A stretch of DNA of 64,000 nucleotides from Bedellia somnulentella (taxonomy: Eukaryota; Arthropoda; Insecta; Lepidoptera; Bedelliidae). The notes under the pieces were generated by a model, which saw only the letters and a program-made list of their open reading frames with translations, ran no database searches and was not told where the DNA came from. Positions 35,104 to 48,900 of the stretch are shown here, piece by piece. Within the stretch, counting starts at the first letter, position 1. The number at the start of each line of letters is the position of its first letter. The stretch covers positions 13,330,001 through 13,394,000 of the forward strand of contig OY755178.1 in assembly GCA_963576735.1 (NCBI GenBank). The letters run 5' to 3'. Made by a program: the position numbers and the translations under genes.

Positions 35104-36873
35104 ATGCGGTGGTTACTCTTAGGAGTACTGACCCTTGTGACGTCATCAATAGCCCAGGAGGAGTCATGTTTGTCCGGAGATGAATACCCGTATCTACTTT
35201 TTGGCACCAAAACTGCATACACGTTCTCCAACAGCGGGAAAATCAATAGCAAAGTCAATGATGTCTTAGGTAAGTTTACATACCTCGTGACCCATTTTAG
35301 AAGGTCAGCTTTTATATAGGATTCGGGGCTTAATATGTCTGTCCAATTTAGGTTGGGTTCTATATTGTGTGACCAGGCAGGCCGTTAAAATAGGGTTGGC
35401 TCTCAGCGTAGCTTAATCTAAATTTTATATATCATGTTCGTTGATATTCATTGCATTAGTATGATAAAATTAATGTGTAATTTGAAAAAAAAATTGAACA
35501 GTCTTAAAGATTCGCCTAATTTTCATCATTAATTTATACGATGACAATCAAGTATTACTTGGTAAAACAATTGCAAGAGGTGATGATTATATCAAATGCG
35601 TATTTTGAAAGACAGGGAATGATGATGAATGTGGTTAAAACCAAAACAATGGACAAAACAATGCTGATAAAAAAGGCATGGTAAGAAACTGGAGCTAGTC
35701 AAAGAGCTGGTTTATCTATCTAATTGTTTTACTGGGGTTGCAAAGTGTGAAGAAGACATCGAAAGGGGAATGATTGAAGTAAACGAAAAACATAAATAAA
35801 ATATATAGCTTGCCTACTTTAACGCGAATATAGTGATCACCTACTTATAACATGCACTTATTTAAAAAAAAACCGATAAGTACACCACACATTTGATAAC
35901 AAAGAGTTGAAGAATTGGTTACTCAAATCCGCGCTGGCTGCATTTGATGTTGATTTTTTCGAACTCTTCCCTACCAAACGAATAAAAAAACCAGTAATTT
36001 AAAAACAGCAGCAAGCACCTAATGTGAAAAATGGTTCATACAAAATGAATAGCAAAAAAGATATTTATACCAAGAGTCGAGGTACAAAATTGAAATTTAT
36101 AGCAGCTTTCATTGTTCCCAGATTCACTTTAGTCCGCGCCGCTGTAATACCCTGAGGTACTACATTTTCACGGAATAAGGTTAATTAATTTGTATCACTT
36201 AGCTCACAGTTGCGCTACTTTAGATTGAGTTCAGGATTTAATTTCCAAGGCCCAAGGCTAGGCAATCAATAGTTACTGCTTGGAGATCTTTGTGAACTTT
36301 GATTTGTCTGGGAGAGTTGTGAGTTTCTTTGTATTTGTATTTTTGTGAAAAGGCAATTCTAATAAATAAAAGATGTTATTAAAGGAAAGAAAAATTTCGA
36401 CACTGGCGGGGTTCGAACCCCGCCAGTGTCGAAATTTTTCTTTCCTTTAATAACATCTTTTATTTATGAGTAATAATCCCCACATGAGGAATTCATGTCA
36501 AAAAACATTAAATTAGGCAATTCTAAGTTTTTCCAATAATTAGTACCGGTAGTTAGAGTAGCATTTAGTCCACCAACCCGCACAGCGTAGTGTACTATGG
36601 CCAAATCATCCTATTCAAGTGTAGCTGGTGCCCCTCGGTGGGGACATATATGGTCATGAATGACCTAGTACAACTGAGCTATGTGATTATTGAATTGAAT
36701 ACACATAACTTAAGAAAAAAACAATTGATGTAACTTCGACGCATACGCGACCCATCTATACTTATAATAAATCTGTAGAGAGTTCAATTCTGTACATGGA
36801 ATATATTTTCAAAATAACTATCAGGGGGTGATTAGGGATCGATACTGATGCCAAAAATGCAATCAGTAAAATT

Positions 36874-36923
<50 letters not shown>

Positions 36924-39900
36924 GGTTTGTATGTTCCTTATGGAAACAAAAACTACTCGACGGATTTTAACGAAACTTGGTACAATTATTCTTTATATTT
37001 TTGGGCAGGTTTTTATATACTTTCCAGCAGAATAGTAAAGGGGAATTTTGGGAAATTTTCGGAAAACGGGAGAAGTTACTCCATTTTTTAAGCTTCCCTC
37101 GCGTGTGCAGCCTTAATGGTCAAAGTTGCATAGAAATCACGTATGACGGAAATATTCTACATAAAATTATCTAAAAAATATTCCGCAACAGTATATGTCT
37201 ATCTTTTATGGTTGACTCACAACAACACGTGTAACTCCAGATAGCTTAGCAGTTCGGCGCATTCTGATTATATTTGTTTTCTCTTACGTTTATAATACTC
37301 TCAATCACCTTATTACAAAAGTTAACATTATTACCTACTCAATAAAAAAAGAATCATAGAAATCGGTATAGAAACACCAAAATTAATAGTTCCAACATAA
37401 TAGTCGCACGCGATCAAAACCAAATCCTTAGTAGTTTACATATTACGTACTAGATGGCACCAGTAGTTGCATCAATTAAAACCTAAAAATTAGCTTAATT
37501 TCGGAGATATTGATCTGGAGGGCAATTCTCGCAAGTTCGATATCATTACTATCATAGAAATTATACCAAGTGTTCAATGTCATGTGAAAAATATCACAAA
37601 GTGAAATATATTTCTATTGATAGATTGAAACTGTATTCTCGCACACGGTAGTAATTTTTCCTTAGACATTAAAGAACGAAGACCGAAATCAATGATCCAA
37701 GCGAATGAATTGAACGAAAGGTCAGTTTAACTGTCATCTTAGATATGAAAAGGTCTTCATATCTGTCAATATTTTTACTCGACATTGGCGAAATAATTGT
37801 GGCAAACACGATTAAAGCCACCTTAAAAAATTGAATATTGAATTTGTCAATATTTACATATGTTTTGGCTTGTTTAAATTTTCCTTTAAGTGTACTTTGC
37901 CGGTAACTAGCAAAGTCTGAATTCCCAAATGGACCATCCGACAACCGAATTTAGTTTTTGAAATTTTATTATGGAAAAATAATATATTTTTATATTTTAA
38001 TAATATAATTAACGTTGATCCAAGTAGATATTATTTACAACTTCTTAGACTATTTGATCTATGATCCATTTAATATATTTACCTACATTTTAGTTTTCTA
38101 TCTATAAGTATTCAAACAAAATTTGTAAACAAAATGGCTACCGTTCGCACGACATCTTCAAATATCATCATATCGTCTGATCGTGACCACACGATATCAT
38201 CCTTTGATATATATCATCATATCGGCTGGTTTTCAATAGAAAAATATCGATCGGATGGAGTGAGAATAGCTCAAGTCAAATATCGATCGCAAAATATCAC
38301 AAAAGTGATAAATATCGAAAGTGATATAAAATCTACCGTGTGAGAATTGCCCTCCTGAACCAATCATAAAAGCGCTTTCAAAATCACAAAGTAACACTAT
38401 ATTCAGACATAAGTGCTGTAAGTTTTAATAAAGGCGTTAATTTCATAACGCTTGAGCAGTGATTGAAGAAACCTCCAATATTTTTAAAACTACGCTACCC
38501 GTGCGAAGCGGGGCCGATCCACTAGTAATTAATATGAATTGATATAGTTGAAAAGCGATATTATTGATATATGCAATGATTTTCATAAATATTCCATCAA
38601 CTCGCCAAATAGATGGATTCTGAAAACCAATTTTCAATATGCTCGCTCGATTTCCTATATTACATCAACATAAAATTCATCGCTTCAAATTGTGAGCTAT
38701 TCAAATTTTATTTCACTCTCGATTATAAAGCGACATAATATCCATTAGTCCCCCAAAATTATACATCTAAACGTCACATGTGACTTTTGTCACTTAATGT
38801 TTATAGTACTAAGGGCCGGCGCTGACTGCCGGCATGGCATGGCAAAGGATTTCGGTACAGATATAGCATTTTTAATCTTATTACCATGAGTATAGAATTC
38901 ATTTTACTTTATTTTGACACAACGATGCCGACGTTCTGTCCTACCGGGGCCTCCCTCGGCATCGTTGTGTCAAAATGAATTCTATACGCATGGTAATAAG
39001 ATTAAAAATGCTATATCTGTACCGAAATCCTTTGCCATGCCATGCCGGCAGTCAGCGCCGGCCCTAACGCTTTTCTTTCACACTGCACAGTGCAGTGCAT
39101 TTATGTAAAAAAAGATTTGGAATGTAGTTGCTTGGTTCTCCTTGGTCTCCTCCTTGGTCATCCCCTTGGTCAGGTGACCAAGATGACTCATAGACCTAGG
39201 AGGTCCTAGGTCTATTAGTCGAGCATCTCGCTCACAGTCCAGAGGTCGCAGGTTCAATACCCGAAATATGACATATTTTTGAAAGATTTTACCGAGGTTA
39301 GATATTGTAGGCTTGAATCACGATAATTCCGTTCTTCGGATTAGTCTCTAGTCCGCTAACCCGGACTAGGACAGCGTGGCGGACTTTAGGCAAATTAAGC
39401 ATGGCTCGAGCCCCTCGGTGGGGACTTATATGGGCTATGATGAATGACTTATTACAACGCTGCCATGGGATTCTTGAATTGAATACACATTACGTAAGAA
39501 AATAACAATTGATGTAGCGCTCTGAGTCAGGACTCGTCTTTCTATGTGCTGTAAACTTTCAAGACCCAACCTTAGCGGGACGAATAAAATATGAATTGAT
39601 AGAATTGAAAAGCAATATTATTGATATATGCAATGATTTGTACATAATATAATTTCACAAATATTCCATCAGCTCGCCAAATAGATGGATTCTGAAAACC
39701 AATTTTCAATATGTTCACTTCATTTCCTAAATTACATCGACACAAAATTCATCGCTTCAAATTGTGAGCTATTCAAATTTTATTTCACTCTCGATTATAA
39801 AGAGACATTACATATATCAATACAACCTAGTAATTTAATAAGTATCTCATATATTGAGTTCTCATCTATTCGATAGGTTGTCTGGCTTTGTATAATATGG

Positions 39901-42900
39901 AAATCAACTCTGGCAAGAATCGAATCTATGCACACCCCAACGTAAGCTACTGTAGTAATTATATGTATGCCTATTCAAAATCTCTACATCTGATATGAAA
40001 GTATTCTTTAACTTACTTTAATGATGACTTTCTTAGAATTTGGTATTAATAACTCAGCCATTTTCGGAATTTTAGGTAAATAAGCATCGATGGTGCTAGT
40101 TTTCCAACAGCATCATTGAAAGACCGGTAGCTATATCCCCACGGGATAATGGGCTAGTGCTATTCTGTGCTAACACTATACGAACGGAAATTTAGATACA
40201 GCCCATTAAAATATATATTTAAACTCGTAAAGCGTTTCGTAGTACCAGTAGTCATTTTGGCGATAAATCGCATGGTTATCAAGCAATCGGTTGGTATTAA
40301 TCCAGTAAGTAGGTATATTTAATATTTCTACTCCGTATTGTATTGTATATGTCGTGTTATTTTATTATGAATACAACAGAACATCATCAATTATCATCCA
40401 AGGCGGAAATAGACAGCATGATTGAAAGTGTTGTAGGATCTAATGAATATTATAGTTACTCGTAGTTTGAAATGTGAAGACTCGACCTGGCCTCATCAAA
40501 TATTACCACCTTCCACCTTTCTGTAGAATACGAAATAGCACATAAATTCAACAATAACCAGAGAAATCCAAGTACTTGTGCAAGGTTACACCAATCTAGT
40601 AATGGAATTTATATTATAAAATTAGAAGATATATAAAAAAGTACAAGCATAATTAGGACAGTTTTAAGACAGCAGTAGAAATTTACCTCAATTGAAAACA
40701 CCGAATGTAAATGTATCTCAATCATCATCATCATTAGCCTATAGACGTCCACTCCACCGCTCGTGTCGTCGGTCGGTTCTACGTGCAATGCCTTCAGTTT
40801 TGCAATTCTTCGGGATATGTCAGTAACCCCGGTTCTACTACGGATCTCATTGCGGATTCGATCGCGTAGTGAAACTCCTAACATAGCCCTCTCCATTGTT
40901 CTTTAGGTGACTCGGAGCCTTCTGATGAGGCCTATTGTATACCCACTGGTAACACACATTGGTCAAACACCTTTATATTCAGACTCTGCAAAATATTGGA
41001 CAAGAAGATATGTCGCAGCTTCCCGAATAATAATAGTAAATAGTAATACATCTATATATTGAATTATTTAAGAGTTATAATTCTGCTGTACTTGTAATTA
41101 CTTACAAAATCTGGCAAAACCCAAGAATATCACACGTTGAATTTAACTCTGTAGGCAACCACACAAAATGATGCGAAAAGTAGTTCCTTACTCGTGTCTG
41201 TTCCACGTTCACTTTAAACAAGTGTTGTACACTTTGTAGATTCGGTTCGGTTTTTTTTGTTATTCAAATCACGAACACCTAATGGTTCTAATGTCTTTTC
41301 GCGGTTTTTGTTTGCGAATGAGGCCTCTCAAGTAATTTAGGAACGTCGGCAAATTTTAACTAACTGTATAATACGAAAAAACAATGGGGATATGACCGAT
41401 TTATCTTTTCTTACAGAATGTGATGATTTTAATATAAACTTATTTTAAATGCATGTTCGTGTTTTGTAGGCTATATACAACGGACATTTTCAAACTTTAT
41501 ATTTCTGAGCGTGTGAGATACATACATACATATACTCACACAAGGGGTAACCAGAGCTTCAGAATCAGAAAATTCTTCAGCCACATTTGGAAGTTAAATG
41601 GGTAAAAGATTGTAAAATAAATGTTTTTGGTGATGGGTCTCCAACCGCATCGCCTCTTACGATCACCCATGGGCAGAAATGGGCTTTTCTAAGCAGACAC
41701 TACACAGCAAATGTGTGATATAGTCCTTCCGAAACATCACGTGACTTTTTATTTCCTAGTTGAGTAACCGCGTTTCGACTGAATAGTTTAGTTAGCTTAT
41801 TACAATTATTACCACTAACCCTTGGTAATAATTGTAATCTAATCGAAAATTAGTTGGTAAAAGATGATGAAATACATACATAGATACAATATATTATTAT
41901 TTATTGTTTTTCATGTAAGCTGAATAAACCGATTACAAAAATATATATTCTTTTACATAATTAAATACAAATTAATTAAGGGAGCTCCTATACCTACGAT
42001 AGATATGATTTATAGATTTTTTGTAGATGCGCAAGTGACTCGTAGCCGTAATTTTCATTACGATCTATATGATCTGAAGACATCTCAAAAGGACCATACA
42101 CTATAAGGACTATATACCTACCATAAATAAACTGTGTTCTAACACAAATTTTATCTAATTTTTTGTTTCTACAATTTGCATTTTTAATAGTGAACCGCGC
42201 TGGCTTCGCATATATCAGAGAGTAAAAAAAATATGTGTTTAGATATATACAGTATTTGGAACCTTTCAACGTTTCATTTCATTTACTGAGAATAAATAAT
42301 TTCACACAACATTTTGTAGTCAGAACGATGTCTGACATTTGAGGCAGTAATATTGTTTTATTTATAGCGGATTAATTAACTACTTGACTACACTTACTTA
42401 CAGAACGCTTAAAGAAAAGTACTTACAAATTGACATTATTTCGCTTCATTTCAATGTGCTGTTGAATTTAATTAAAATGTGATATTATTAGAAAGATACA
42501 ATTCACTTGGCTTGACACGCTGCGTCTCTAGAACTGTTGAGTGAAGATAGTACCATCCTTCACTAGTACAAATTCCTCAGGCACATTTGGACTTTGAGCG
42601 GGTAAGTGAAGAACTGTAAATTAATTGTATTGTTAGAGGTAAGTTTCCAAATAATTGTTCACCCCTCCTCAAAACCCTAAACTCGTATCTAACGTTACCT
42701 AAGGGGAGAACTAGAGTGTTGCTATCTAATAGGTGAAACTCGAGACTCGAGAGGTACTAATACATGACACCACGTGATATTACGGTCAGCTGGTGTTCAG
42801 TGTTCCCACGTTTTGCTTGGATAGTGTAGTCACCTGAAAGAGGGCAGTAAAGAAAGAAAATGCTTTACTCTCCTTGTGAGTAGACGAACGAAAAGTAATA

Positions 42901-45900
42901 ATATACACAGTTCAAAACTACATCAAAATAATAAAACACAGAAATTAGAAAAAACTTAAAAACTGAATTACAAAAAAAAAGTTTTGTCGATTGGTTCGAA
43001 AACAATCACGGTTGTATTAATTTCATAAAAACTGTCATAAAACTAAAAACGAATCTTCAAACCAATTAAAAACAGGGAAATGTACAGAGCTCCATAAATT
43101 GTAAATCAAATATGACGAGAACAGATACATCAGACTTTAACAGAGGAAAACTAATTATACACCGTTACGCAATTGTCTAGGTAATGAAACCTTTTTATTA
43201 TTCCCAGTAAAATCTATTCTCGTGATGTCGGTACATCATGTCGTCATCACCGTAACAGCACAGGCTCATGAATCCGGTGGACGAAAATAAAATATTTAAT
43301 TAACCAAACCATAACAGACATGCATGTAGTAAAATATTATAAGTTTTCTAACTAAACAGGTCACAGGAAGTGAAATTTAAATGGTGCATTGCTGGACGTT
43401 TAAGGAAGTAAATGGTTATTTTAGTCAGGACACTTTCTGTAGAATTTTATGATTGTGTTGTGTTGAATATGGTATCTTTCAGAGATAGGAAGCCATCGAT
43501 TGTACCCATATCATCCCGTAGATTCCGTACGAGGTTACTGAGGGTATTTTAAGTAAGTAGCAGTCGATGTAGGTTTTCCAAACTCAGCACAACTGAATCT
43601 TTATATCAACATCTTTTTCCCTCAGAAGTTAACATTACAACTTCAAGATTCAGCATCCTATATAGCTCGTCTATTCTCACACCTAGGGTCTTACCCTGAT
43701 TGGAGTGATTTCGCCATAGTCCACTATTTATTGGCAGGAGACAGAATTGCTTCATCAGCAGCCAACAGACATCCACTGCTGGACATTGGCCACCCACAAA
43801 GCTGTGCTTCCCTTATAAATCAGCTTCCTGGGATTTTCACCAGAAGTCCTTAGAGTGAGCCAATTCAACAATAACCGAAGCATGCAATCGTATTACAATT
43901 CGGAAAATCAAGTTATCCCTATAGTTTTAATAAAACAAGCAATGATATTTAGAAGTGTCCTATCGTTCGAATACGCAGACAGTTGATATTATTATTATAT
44001 GGAAATTTTGTATACTATCATCATAATGGACATGAGTGTTATTACGTAAATAGTATAGCTATGATTATTTTTGTTATTGTTTGTTATATTAGTTGAAAGA
44101 AAAAAAAAGACCATTAGTAAAAAACAATAAAAAAATACAACTTGATAATACATTATTTGACAGGAAACTTCGTTCTGTTGTTTCCCGCACTAGGTAAAAT
44201 CAGTCTAGGGGAGAAAATAAGTTTTTAGCTGGTAGCTCATTTTAATTGGTTAAAATACATTAATTTTATTCGATAATAAATTGATAGTTGTGCTTCCCCA
44301 GGTTATACTTATATTTCTGTCATTAGTGCTTAGTTTTTTTTTATAAATATGCAGGCACTCCTTATTGAAAGATAAGCTTTTTAGAAAATATCTTGTAAAA
44401 TAAATTTAAACTATAATTTATTGACCTCACATGACTATAATTTATTGACCTCACATGACTATAATTTATTGACCTCACCATTTAAAGGTTGTCTGGAAGA
44501 GATCGCTTTAAGTGATAAGACCACCAATTGTAACTTTGTTATTTAACTCTGTTTATTTGTAAATGTTTCTCTCTTTTTGATGTGCAATAAAGAGTTTTCA
44601 ATTCTATTCTATTAAAAGTTAGTTAAAAAATCACGTTGATTAGTTCATAGTTTTTCCGTAAATTAAACATTTGGACATCCAACCTTAGTTGGAGTGGTAT
44701 GTACTCGTATCTTTAAATAAGCAAACAACCTAGTTACAACAACAGAAATATTAACCAAAAATGCAAAAAAACACCTGAAAAATTACAACTATTCTCATCA
44801 CAGAAGCCTAAGCTCATTTATTTTATAGCTTTCATTACTTCCCGCATAATCGCTGGCGTCGTTCCAGCGGGCTGTCACTATTTCAACTTATATTTTGTCC
44901 AAACTATGGTGATGTAACCTCATAGTTTTATTAAACTATGAGGTTACATCTGCCTTCTACTTGTCCCTATGGGTTCATTACTATTTGTGCCCAATATCTT
45001 GTCAAACTAGGTAACTAGGCGATATGTTCAGGAAAAGTTAAAATCCAGTCATTTTTAAATTAATATAACAAAAATCAAATGTAGATTGCTGAATTTAAAA
45101 AGAAACAACTTTAAAATACCTTGATTAATTTCATTTTTTAAAACTATTGCAGCTGTTAGATTTTATTTTGGGGACAAAAAAATATATATTGTCATTCTAA
45201 GCAGCGTGAACAAATAAAGATAGTTATTTTCGACCGACCTCAAAAAGGGAGGTACTCAATTCGATTGTATGTTTTTTTTTTGTCTGTATGTTACTAGATA
45301 ACTCAGTTATATAATACCAAAGTCAAACATTAACTGGGTTCAAATCTGACCACTAGATAAATAAGTTGAAGATTAACAATAAACAGCAAAATCAAAAACA
45401 AATCATAATAAAAATATAGGATAAAAATGTTATAAGAATATATGCATAAATAGTTATAAAATTCTTTTCTATTCCAGACCAATTGTAAAGGTACAGAATG
45501 ATTCATGATTCATATACTAGTTCTCAGTTGCAAATATTGAAAATCGTGTATTTCCAAGCGTGAATGTAAACGTATAAAGGTTGGAAGTTGGAATGAAGGT
45601 TGCTAAATATTTGATGGCAAGATCTTGAGTTTCGCTCATTATTTATTATTCTAAGTAGAGTAGCTACTTGTACCGTGTGGAGTATTATTTTACATACTTA
45701 TGTTTTATTGTACATACATTCGTATACTCACGGCCATACAACTCGAAAAGGGGTTGCCAGAGCTTCGGAGCTAGAAAGATGGAAAAAAAAAGTATCGTTG
45801 GTGATGGGTCTCCAACCGCATAGCCCAAAAACCACTTAAAAAAGACCCATACCGTTAGTCGCCTCTTACATGGTGAAATTCTAAGCCGACACTACACGGC

Positions 45901-48900
45901 AAACGTTTAAAACATTATGTTTTATTGTATTTTACGTTTTTATATCTGTGTACTGGCAGCTTAGAATAGCAGTATCCTATTATTCTCCGTGGATGTATTT
46001 GGTATTAAATACGGTATATTTAATTAATAATAACTTTCAAAACAAGGGTGATAGGAAAAAGGTCATGACACCCTATTATGTCACCCTTAACACGTTAAAA
46101 CCGAATCATTTCAGAGTTTTTTAATTTAATGATAGTATGCATACTAAATATTTCTCTTCCACCCTTCTTCTTCACCATTTACCCAGACTGACCCATACAC
46201 TGTCCAAGTTAAGGGGGTTCTATGGCCACCAAGTATTCAAATGTCAAGTAATGTTAAGACTAGTTAGTATATTTGCCATCTCTTTTGGCCTTCGCTCATA
46301 TATACCAAAGATACACCAACAAAGCACGAAAAACGGCCCGGCCAAACAGTGTTTTTTTTATGACAAGCACTGTTTCACTGACAGTCGCGTGCTAGATCTT
46401 GCAATAAATAATAGGTCTTAGGAAAATGCGGTAAGGTCTATATATGTAGAAAAAATAATATTTAACTGTCAAACAGTCTTGTCATTCTCGCGGTCCATTT
46501 TTATGCGTTGAATTTGTATGGAGTGCGGCATTTTTGGTATATATGATCGAAGCTTTTAGCACATGCAGCAGCAAAGAATAATTTCATATCATGTAATATG
46601 CTACAGTATAGTGAGTCCAACTATCCGGCGGATCAAGTTACGTATTGACTATTAATAGGGGCGGAGGTGACCTACATTGCTTGTGTTCGCTTCGATTGAC
46701 ATCCCCTATCCATAAACGAAGATGAAAAGAAAATAGTTTCCGACGAATGGTTTTTTCTGTTGCACCACATATAGCGAAAAAGCACTATTTTCTACATGTG
46801 TAACAGTTTTTGTTTTTTTACTTAGATTGGGAAAAAAAGAAAGGAAATTTATTCGTTGTAAAAATTAAACAAAGAAAATAATTACTTAAACAAAATAAAA
46901 ACATTTAGATCTACCAAAGAACTATTTTAAATAAACTCTTCATTAAAAGCAGTTGATATATCAGAAGGTTAAAGTAAAGTAAATTAACTACCTGAGTCCT
47001 AAAATGAAGAAATCTATTGATGATAGGTGTTTATCTTAGTTCTGTTAAATTTTTGCGAGCGAAATTTTCCGAAATTAATTGCATCCTACGAAAGACTGGG
47101 CAACATTAAATACGTTACGTTACGTGGAATATAGCCTAAAAAACAACACAAAAGTCAGGCTCCCACCCCGCTGTACAGTCACAGATAAGCTATGGTTATG
47201 TTGCACTTTTCAAATAATTTAAAATTATTTACTTTTATTAATTTATAAACATAACATAACATAAACGTTCACGCCGAATATCCCCGAAGGGGTTGGCAGA
47301 GGTACTAATACATCTGAACATCACGTGACTTTGTCACCTGGTGTTCAGAGTACCCACGTTTTGCATGGACAGTGTACTCACGTGATAGGGGGCAGGCCTA
47401 TCGCCGTTTTGTACGAATACACTGTCACATGACTAAGTACAACTCAGCCATGTGGGTTTCCTCACGATGTTTTCCCTCACCGTTAACAACTATGATAAAT
47501 TAACCACACAAATGTCTTTAGAAAAGACAAATTGGTGTAGGCCCGACCCAGGATTTGAACACTAGTCGCTTGCACGATAACCGAGTGTTCTACCCACTAT
47601 CACTATCACTGCTATCACGGTTGTTTATATATTACGGCTATTTATTTATATATTTCTTTAATTTCAGGATGCACTCCAATTGCATTTTGGTCGCTCAACC
47701 GTCCCGGCTCCTTGAATCCAGCGGCAGACGAGATATTCGATCTTCAACGACTTCAGGATTTGAAACAGAACATCGTCAATAATTACAGGAATGAGAACTA
47801 CAGGAATACTAATGTAAGTAGAATTTAAAGGCCGTTCAAACATATACTAACGCAGATCTTGAAATGTAGAAATTCCTCAGCCACATTTGGGAGCTGACTA
47901 GGGATTTTTTTAAGATAAAATATCGTTGGTGATGGCCTCCTATCCTAACTCAACAATCACTTAAAAAATCCGGAAACGCTAAGTTGCCATTTACGACACC
48001 CGCGGGAAGAATGCGTTAGTGCTATTTTAAGTCATTACTACGCAGCAAATTATTGATTAATTTTATCAAACATTATTAAAATATAATGTTTTATAGTAGT
48101 AAACTGACGGACTTAATCCATAGTGCTTTAGGGACATTGAAGGATAACATTTGTAATGTCTTGAAGATTTACCAAAATTAAAGCAATTTAGTTAATGACA
48201 ATGAGCATGAAGTCGTAAAAAATATTGTAGCAGATAAAGAAAGGTCAAAGAATAAACTACTCGTCTTCTTATTCTTAGCTCTCTGAAGTTTTGTTAGTAT
48301 GCATGAAGTTTTAGACAAACATATAGTTGAACAGATAGAAGATTCTTCAAATTGAAAGAAAACAACTCAACATTCACGCCGCAAATACCAGAAGAGGCGG
48401 CACATAAGTACTGATACTTCTGATCATCACGTGACGTTTTTGGCACCTGCTGTTCAGAGTAGCCACGTTTGGCTTGTTCAATATATCCACGTGATAGGGG
48501 GCAAGCCTATCGCAATTTTGAACAATTATACTGTCCCATGTCAAATTATCCATGTGGGTTAGCCCACGATGTTTTTCTTCTCCTTTAAAATCTTGATAAA
48601 TATGCAGCACATAGCACAATAGGCGTAGCCACGGCAGCGAAGGGTGGGACAAGAACCCCAAGACCCCCAAGACTCTGAACAAGGTACCTTTTCAATAAAT
48701 AAATTACATCTATAAGAAATCACATATTATATATTACTGCTGCGGCAGCAGTGCTGCCTCACCCTGAACCTACGACTGCCAACGGATATAGACCCAACTT
48801 GGGATTTGAACTCAGGTCTCTTGCATGAGAAGCGGTGGTGTTTCTACTAGGCTTACCGAAGTTCCTTGTATCAAAGTAAACACTCGCTACATAAGATTTT

